19,272 nucleotides of DNA from contig OMIW01000112.1 of NCBI GenBank assembly GCA_900299205.1, positions 1 through 19,272 of the forward strand, read 5' to 3'. The position numbers and the translations under genes are program-made. Positions 15,575 through 19,272 of this stretch are shown here, piece by piece (within the stretch, counting starts at the first letter, position 1; each line of letters starts with the position of its first letter). The notes under the pieces were generated by a model that saw only the letters and a list, made by a program, of their open reading frames with translations, did not search any database and was not told the DNA's origin. This stretch comes from Pseudomonadota bacterium. Its GTDB lineage: Bacteria; Bdellovibrionota_C; UBA2361; OMIW01.

Positions 15575-16159
15575 CTAGGGGGAAGTGCGCTCAGGCCGAG
15601 GAGCGAGCGCAGACCGCACCCGGCGGATAAACGCTGGGTTATCCCAGTCGCGTGGCCCCATGAGTCGCACCGTGGGCCCCTGCCCGGGGTCATCGAAGAG
15701 GAGAAATTTTCCCTGCGAGTCGATGAGGAAGGTCTCGGGTACTCCAGCGACCTTCAATCGAGACGACACCTGGCCATTCTTATCGAAGTAAAGGGGGAAG
15801 GATGCCCCTGCTTGCCGAAATACCCGCTCAAGTTCGGCAGGGTCGTCCTGAATACCGATTCCAACAACCTGTATGCCATCTCGCTCAAGAGCATCTCGGA
15901 GCCGGGCAAGAGCTGGAAGCTCCGCAATGCACGGGTCACACCAAGAAGCCCACAGATTTAGGACGGTCGGCCTGCCCCCGATTATGTCCGTGAGTCGAAC
16001 CTCCGTGCCCTCACGAGAGGTTACCAACACCTGCGGCAAAGCGCCCCCGGGCGCAACCCCCGAACCCGGACTGCACGAGAGGACGCCCGTCGAAAGCCCC
16101 CCGACAACGAGCACCACGGTAACCCTTCGCAGGAAATCCGATAAAACCGAACGAAGCAT
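15575..16159 (-). CDS. TlpA-like thioredoxin-fold lipoprotein
   Basis: Predicted periplasm-facing thiol-disulfide oxidoreductase, perhaps a reductant for cytochrome c maturation or other exported cysteines. From the ATG at 16159 (194 residues) a lipoprotein signal peptide ends in VLSC with Cys29 as the lipidated residue. The thioredoxin-like domain has VLNLWASWCDPCIAELPAL with the redox pair C74 and C77, then GVPETFLID, which provides the cis-Pro loop of the fold. The frame extends to a GTG at 16192, but that would put an awkward charged extension before the signal peptide, and GGGCAGGGG lies before the ATG. It is 26 bases upstream of lgt and 129 bases downstream of rpmE on the same strand. 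Confidence 0.88.
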   Translation of the reverse strand: MLRSVLSDFLRRVTVVLVVGGLSTGVLSCSPGSGVAPGGALPQVLVTSREGTEVRLTDIIGGRPTVLNLWASWCDPCIAELPALARLRDALERDGIQVVGIGIQDDPAELERVFRQAGASFPLYFDKNGQVSSRLKVAGVPETFLIDSQGKFLLFDDPGQGPTVRLMGPRDWDNPAFIRRVRSALAPRPERTSP

Positions 16160-16288
16160 CCCCTGCCCGTCAGATCTTGAGCGTCGGAGCACAGTGCCCT
16201 CGAAAAAGAATGACGATATGAAAATTTCCGACTGCCCCCATTAGATGTGCAACACCGAGGGCACCGGGGATTATCAAAGAGAGTCTGC

Positions 16289-16537
16289 TTACGCCACGCC
16301 GGAGGACGTCTCCGGAGCCACCGAAACATCGCTCGATACTTTGCCATACTTTCGGCGGAAGCGCTCGACCCGGCCTTCAGAGTCAACAAGGGTCTGCTTG
16401 CCAGTGTAGAAGGGATGGCACGCTGAACAGACCGTTACGTTGACCTCGGGAACCGTCGAACCAATCGTGAATGTTGTTCTGCAACCCGCACAAAATACCT
16501 TCGCTTGATAGTACTGGGGGTGAATATCTTTTTTCAT
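16289..16537 (-). CDS. rpmE: 50S ribosomal protein L31, zinc-binding type
   Basis: Component of the large ribosomal subunit at the inter-subunit bridge. The 82-residue sequence opens [10 protein letters not shown] and contains [21 protein letters not shown] (40-60), diagnostic of L31. Four cysteines in two CxxC pairs (C16, C19, C37, C40) make this the zinc-binding form; a zinc-free paralogue (ykgM/rpmE2 type) would lack them. The tail after residue 66 is a short Ser/Val-rich extension beyond the common 66-75 residue length. GAGGT upstream of the ATG supports the start. It has 154 bases of upstream sequence after ispF, enough for its own promoter. Confidence 0.95.
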   Translation of the reverse strand: MKKDIHPQYYQAKVFCAGCRTTFTIGSTVPEVNVTVCSACHPFYTGKQTLVDSEGRVERFRRKYGKVSSDVSVAPETSSGVA

Positions 16538-16691
16538 GCGTTACCTCGAATCCTGCGTCGTGAATCCATACTGAGCGGCTAGCTCTCTCCGTCGTTGAGA
16601 ATTTCACTATTCGGCTCAAACCGCCCCACCTGCCCTGAATTGCAAGCGTATCTTAGTTGCCGACGAAGAGTGAACAACTCCCCCCCAAAAG

Positions 16692-17228
16692 TCAAGCTGC
16701 CTCATCCCCGTCGAACAGAAGGGCGACCGCCATCGCCGCAATTCCCTCGCGCCGTCCCACAGAGCCAAGCCGCTCCATCGTTGTCGCCTTGATTCCTATC
16801 TGATGCGGTTCAATCTCGAGTATCTTAGCAATAACTTCCTTCATCGAAGCGACAAACGGTCCGACCCTTGGCACCTCGGCGAGCACGGTCGCATCGAGAT
16901 TTCCAAGCTCGAAGCCGGCGCGACGCACCTCCCTTCCGACACGAGCGAGGAGCTCTCGACTCGAAATGTCTTTAAAATTCGGGTCCGTGTTCGGGAAAAA
17001 GACCCCGATATCAGGTAGCCCCGCAGCCCCGAGCATGGCATCCATTATGGCATGAAGGAGGACATCCGCATCAGAATGGCCCTCCAACCCACGGTCGTGG
17101 GGAATCTCAACCCCCCCGAGCCAGAGTGGCCGGCCCGGCACAAGTCGGTGGACATCAAAGCCCTGCCCTACCCTCACCGGCGGCACTCGTCGCGCCCCTC
17201 TTCCGTTCTCAACCCCCTGACCCGTCAT
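16692..17228 (-). CDS. ispF: 2-C-methyl-D-erythritol 2,4-cyclodiphosphate synthase
   Basis: Converts CDP-ME 2-phosphate to ME-cPP and CMP in the non-mevalonate isoprenoid pathway, as a cytosolic trimer. Motifs are GQGFDVHRL (residues 21-29) with zinc ligands D25 and H27, GHSDADVLLHAIMDAMLGAAGLPDIG in pieces (50-75) with zinc ligand H59, FPNTDP (78-83) and ATTMERLGSVGRREGIAA near the C-terminus. The ATG at 17228 is preferred because AGGAG lies 4 bases before it; a GTG at 17240 is also in frame but has no spaced site. About 16 residues precede the conserved RVGQGFD, longer than usual. The start is only 24 bases after the slt stop, suggesting co-transcription. No ispD is present in the window. 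Confidence 0.95.
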   Translation of the reverse strand: MTGQGVENGRGARRVPPVRVGQGFDVHRLVPGRPLWLGGVEIPHDRGLEGHSDADVLLHAIMDAMLGAAGLPDIGVFFPNTDPNFKDISSRELLARVGREVRRAGFELGNLDATVLAEVPRVGPFVASMKEVIAKILEIEPHQIGIKATTMERLGSVGRREGIAAMAVALLFDGDEAA

Positions 17229-17252
17229 GAGCTCCTGCACCCCTCGGCAACG

Positions 17253-18071
17253 TCATCCCAACCCCGTGGTCGCCTTTTCAAAGCCGTACTTCTCGAGGTC
17301 CTTGATGATGAGAGTCACCGCGATGAAGCGCGGAACGTACTCAGCCGTCTCCCGTCGAAGCTTGCCTGCGCGAGCCAAAGACCAGAAGTCGGCCACCTCA
17401 CTCCGCGAGAGCGCCTTAGTCACGCTCCCAAGCCCCGCATTGTAAGCTGCCAACGCCAGAAACCAATCGCCCAGGGAATTGTAGAGATCCTTGAGATGGC
17501 GGGCGGCTGCCTGCGCTGAACGGACGGGGTCCAATCGCTCATCGCGACGACCTACCGTCTTTAGCCCATAAAGGTGAGCTGTGGAGCGAATAAACTGCCA
17601 CATTCCACGCGCCCCCCGCGGGCTCAGAGCGTTTGGAGTAAAGCGACTCTCTATGGCCGCAACATTCAGCAGCTCCTCGGGGACCCCTTCCTTCCGAAAT
17701 TCGGCACGAATTTCGTCGTAGAATTTTTCCCGCGAGCGGAGACTCGTCACGATAAACGAGCGATCCCGCTCCGTAAATCGTCGCAATTCCCGCTGGACCT
17801 CCGGTGTAACGGGCAATTCGGGCTTCGGCAGCTTCGCAGCACCTCTGGCCCCCTGCTTCGTCTCATTCACCCCCGACAGAGAGGACCCAGGCACGCTCAC
17901 CGCAGAGCCTGCCAATACTCCGCCACATGTCCCCGCCTCTTGATTCTGACTTACCGCCATCACGGGGCCACTGAATCCGGCTCCCGCTTCTCCCCCTTTT
18001 TTCATCTGATGACTTGGCAAAGTACAAGCGCCAAGCAACACCAACAGGGAGAGAGCACATCGCATAGTCAT
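17253..18071 (-). CDS. SLT-family lytic transglycosylase, lipoprotein
   Basis: Cleaves the MurNAc-GlcNAc bond of peptidoglycan with 1,6-anhydro product formation, anchored in the envelope. The 272-residue protein begins with a short signal peptide ending LLGAC (12-16), so Cys16 should be lipidated. A low-complexity Gly/Ser region follows to about 80. The SLT domain (about 115-260) shows VAAIESRFTPNALSPRGARG (137-156) with catalytic E141, MWQFIRSTAHLYGL (157-170), ALAAYNAG (206-213) and ETAEYVPRFIAVTLI (241-255). There is no LysM, unlike full MltD, so the exact family member is unclear. GGGAGC lies 5 bases before the ATG. It heads the run slt-ispF-rpmE, and a possible 34-codon ORF overlaps its start by ATGA. 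Confidence 0.92.
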   Translation of the reverse strand: MTMRCALSLLVLLGACTLPSHQMKKGGEAGAGFSGPVMAVSQNQEAGTCGGVLAGSAVSVPGSSLSGVNETKQGARGAAKLPKPELPVTPEVQRELRRFTERDRSFIVTSLRSREKFYDEIRAEFRKEGVPEELLNVAAIESRFTPNALSPRGARGMWQFIRSTAHLYGLKTVGRRDERLDPVRSAQAAARHLKDLYNSLGDWFLALAAYNAGLGSVTKALSRSEVADFWSLARAGKLRRETAEYVPRFIAVTLIIKDLEKYGFEKATTGLG

Positions 18072-18172
18072 ACGCTGCTCCCTAACGGCATCCCCCGAGA
18101 AAAAGGTCGCGCACTTCCTACGACCTTATCTACCACACCCTTGCCTGTACCGGCCGGGGAGATGCACCTCAT
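18068..18172 (-). CDS. Possible 34-residue ORF overlapping the slt start
   Basis: ATG at 18172 overlaps the stop of the 111-codon candidate upstream (ATGA), and its own TGA (18070-18068) overlaps the slt ATG at 18071 (again ATGA). The peptide starts MRCISPAGTGKGVVDK and matches nothing I know. No Shine-Dalgarno of its own is seen. The double four-base overlap is the only support. Confidence 0.18.
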   Translation of the reverse strand: MRCISPAGTGKGVVDKVVGSARPFSRGMPLGSSV

Positions 18173-18504
18173 AATTGTTTTTCTTTCCCGGGGGTCGCCT
18201 TCTCAAACAAAAAAACTACGTCGACCTCTCTTTGTATTCCTCTCCCCACTTCGAGACTCACAAGAGTCCGAAGCGGTGTATCGACGATGGCACTCAAAAA
18301 TAACGAGCCACCGACCGCCTCCAGTGCCCCGGTACGCAAGCACCGGAGAAGAACACAGAGCACCCCCTTTTTCCCAAGCCCTTCCACAGCTCCCCCGGTT
18401 CCTCCATGCCTCTCCGAGAAACCCAATTCTTCGACGACGCACGCATTAAACCGAGTCGAGCTGACAAAAGCCAAAGTCTCCCCCCTTTTTACCCTTCCTT
18501 TCAT
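18169..18504 (-). CDS. Uncertain 111-codon ORF upstream of slt
   Basis: An open frame of 111 codons with ordinary-looking codons and a moderately hydrophobic middle (KKGVLCVLLRCLRTGALEAV, residues 44-63) but no recognised domain. The ATG at 18504 has no Shine-Dalgarno; a TTG ten codons later follows GGGGGGAG and could be the true start. Its TGA overlaps a short following ORF that in turn overlaps slt. The opposite strand has a shorter, Pro/Ser-rich frame over the same bases that looks less gene-like. It may be a real small protein or non-coding leader sequence. Confidence 0.25.
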   Translation of the reverse strand: MKGRVKRGETLAFVSSTRFNACVVEELGFSERHGGTGGAVEGLGKKGVLCVLLRCLRTGALEAVGGSLFLSAIVDTPLRTLVSLEVGRGIQREVDVVFLFEKATPGKEKQL

Positions 18505-18528
18505 CTAATGGTAGGGTCGGAGAAAGAC

Positions 18529-18546
18529 GTCCGGGGGTACCCGGAC
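18529..18546 (-). terminator. Hairpin following the 26-residue ORF
   Basis: GTCCGGG (18529-18535) and CCCGGAC (18540-18546) form a perfect 7-bp stem with a 4-base loop. On the minus strand it begins 7 bases after the TAA of the small ORF at 18554 and is followed by GTCTTTCTCC, a moderately T-rich run. It is plausible but not classical. Confidence 0.4.
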
Positions 18547-18553
18547 CATAGGC

Positions 18554-18634
18554 TTACTTCTTCTTGCCCTCACCTTCAATTAGAGCGATATAAACGGAGG
18601 ACGCAAGAGAAACCGTACAGAGAAATTTAAACAT
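18554..18634 (-). CDS. Candidate 26-residue small protein
   Basis: ATG at 18634 is preceded by GAAGAGGTGGA, containing GAGGT (18642-18638) 3 bases before the start, which is close but usable. The peptide reads MFKFLCTVSLASSVYIAL then IEGEGKKK: a basic start, a hydrophobic stretch of about 16 residues, then a charged, triple-lysine end, like a tiny membrane or signal-like peptide. A 7-bp hairpin follows 7 bases after its TAA, so ribosome site, frame and terminator form a compact unit. I recognise no family and cannot assign a function. It points toward slt and away from the L,D-transpeptidase gene. Confidence 0.35.
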   Translation of the reverse strand: MFKFLCTVSLASSVYIALIEGEGKKK

Positions 18635-18755
18635 TCCACCTCTTCCCCTCGAACGGCCCTCATCGCATAATCACAGCAGAAGTCGATAACTCGCTATTTT
18701 TGCGATTAAAACTCTCTCTTTTCCCTCCCCCTCGAGGGGTCTGACAGGTGCGCGA

Positions 18756-19272
18756 ATGAGCAAACGATATGTCACAAACAGTATTTTATTATTAACGAAT
18801 TCCGTCATCCTCTCAGCTTGCGGATCGGCCTTTCAGCCTCCTTCGCAGACCTCATGGCTTGCCGACGGGTCTATTGCACTATTTCGGGAGGTGAAAAGCC
18901 CGCCACCAATTTCCTTTACACCCGACGTATTCAGAACCTTCGTCCCCTTCAAACGAATATCAACATTTCGCTCAGGGATCGCCGATCCTCGAATCCCCCA
19001 AAATCGGGTGCGGATCTCCATCAATCGCTCCGCTGGAACGATAACCGTCCGTGGTCTTGGAGCGAACCCGGTCGTCATCCCGGTTGAAGGTGCAGAACGC
19101 ATGTCGCTTCCCGCAGCATCTCACGCAGAGGGCTTGCCAGTTCGCGTAGGGGCGAAATCGCGAGTGTCGATAGAGTTAAAGCAAGAGTCTCCTCTTTGGT
19201 ACGCTCCCGATTCCTACTTCGAGCGTCGGGGCCTTCCTGTGCCTCCCCCATTTGCCGACACGCGTTTTCGGC
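18756..19272 (+). CDS. Probable L,D-transpeptidase (YkuD-like) lipoprotein, 3' end cut by window edge
   Basis: The frame from ATG at 18756 stays open for 172 codons to the window edge. AGGTG (18746-18750) lies 5 bases upstream. Residues 1-22 form a lipoprotein signal peptide ending VILSAC, so Cys22 should be lipidated. After a 60-residue linker, NRVRISINRSAGTITVRG followed by NPVVIPVEGAERM resembles the first strands of a YkuD domain, and SIELKQESPLWYAPDSYFER followed by RGLPVPP resembles a WYAPxxYFxxRxL segment I recall from Gram-negative L,D-transpeptidases. The HxGT and SxGCxR active-site motifs would lie beyond the edge, so the assignment is provisional. Such enzymes make 3-3 cross-links or attach lipoproteins to peptidoglycan, in keeping with the nearby transglycosylase. 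It is divergent from slt. Confidence 0.55.
   Translation, partial: MSKRYVTNSILLLTNSVILSACGSAFQPPSQTSWLADGSIALFREVKSPPPISFTPDVFRTFVPFKRISTFRSGIADPRIPQNRVRISINRSAGTITVRGLGANPVVIPVEGAERMSLPAASHAEGLPVRVGAKSRVSIELKQESPLWYAPDSYFERRGLPVPPPFADTRFR

Larger units (their letters stand above)
18072..18755. other. 684-base divergent region between slt and the L,D-transpeptidase gene
   Basis: No gene of known family. The minus strand holds three candidate small ORFs (18169-18504, 18068-18172, 18554-18634). The plus-strand side contains a 12-base palindrome CCCCTCGAGGGG (18728-18739) just before the Shine-Dalgarno of the rightmost gene, and a weak promoter candidate TCGATA (18683-18688), 18-base spacer, TAAAAC (18707-18712). 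No tRNA, SRP RNA or tmRNA signature was found by eye. Confidence 0.4.

Noticed and set aside
17574-18449. 291-codon plus-strand open frame across slt and its upstream region
   Set aside because: It is antisense to a well-supported SLT lytic transglycosylase, has low-complexity Pro/Ser/Arg content and no recognisable domain or ribosome site.
18728-18739. Palindrome CCCCTCGAGGGG as a regulatory hairpin over the L,D-transpeptidase ribosome site
   Set aside because: The four-base-arm palindrome lies before, not over, the AGGTG site and is too short to claim regulation.
1-19272. Mobile element, defence system, CRISPR or prophage
   Set aside because: No transposase, integrase, terminal repeats, direct-repeat arrays or phage structural genes were seen; the recognised genes are housekeeping or envelope genes.

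Overview
The window reads as chromosomal core-genome DNA from a Gram-negative bacterium. Evidence for an outer-membrane cell plan is two lipobox-bearing periplasmic/envelope enzymes (a lytic transglycosylase and a probable L,D-transpeptidase), a TlpA-like lipoprotein thioredoxin, Lgt and a SPOR-domain protein. The gene mix (large membrane-anchored PP2C phosphatases, an ArgS-like gene followed by a SPOR gene, a tyrosine-type DAHP synthase) is reminiscent of delta-proteobacterial or Bdellovibrio-like lineages, but I cannot place it more precisely from sequence alone. I see no rRNA, tRNA, CRISPR, insertion sequence or phage gene.

Layout, left to right. 1-1381 is purH on the minus strand, cut by the left edge. 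1450-2517 is an AroF-type DAHP synthase (minus). 2518-2722 is a divergent promoter region that also drives coaE (2723-3361, plus). coaE converges on pgk (3403-4650, minus). 4651-4978 has no recognised gene. 4979-6757 and 7043-9094 are two adjacent, distinct membrane-anchored PP2C-type Ser/Thr phosphatases (minus). 9208-9987 is a SPOR-domain membrane protein and 10059-11300 a degenerate arginyl-tRNA-synthetase-like protein (both minus). A strong intrinsic terminator (11381-11430) separates this block from the next minus-strand run: cupin protein (11491-12015), P-type Ca2+-like ATPase (12094-14727), lgt (14775-15548), TlpA-like lipoprotein (15575-16159), rpmE (16289-16537), ispF (16692-17228) and an SLT lytic transglycosylase (17253-18071). 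18072-18755 holds only small candidate ORFs, including a 26-codon one with its own Shine-Dalgarno and a following hairpin. A probable L,D-transpeptidase lipoprotein gene starts at 18756 on the plus strand and runs off the right edge.

Themes. One half is central metabolism (purines, aromatic amino acids, CoA, glycolysis). The other half is envelope building and control: Lgt lipidates lipoproteins, of which this window encodes three candidates (SLT, TlpA-like, L,D-transpeptidase); the SPOR protein should bind septal peptidoglycan; the transglycosylase and transpeptidase remodel the wall. The PP2C pair implies Ser/Thr phospho-signalling, although no kinase is present here.

Most unusual points: the ArgS-like protein keeps the fold-level landmarks of ArgS but has lost the class I catalytic signature and part of its C-terminus, so it is probably a pseudo-enzyme; and one of the two PP2C proteins has Asn in place of a metal-binding Asp that its neighbour retains.
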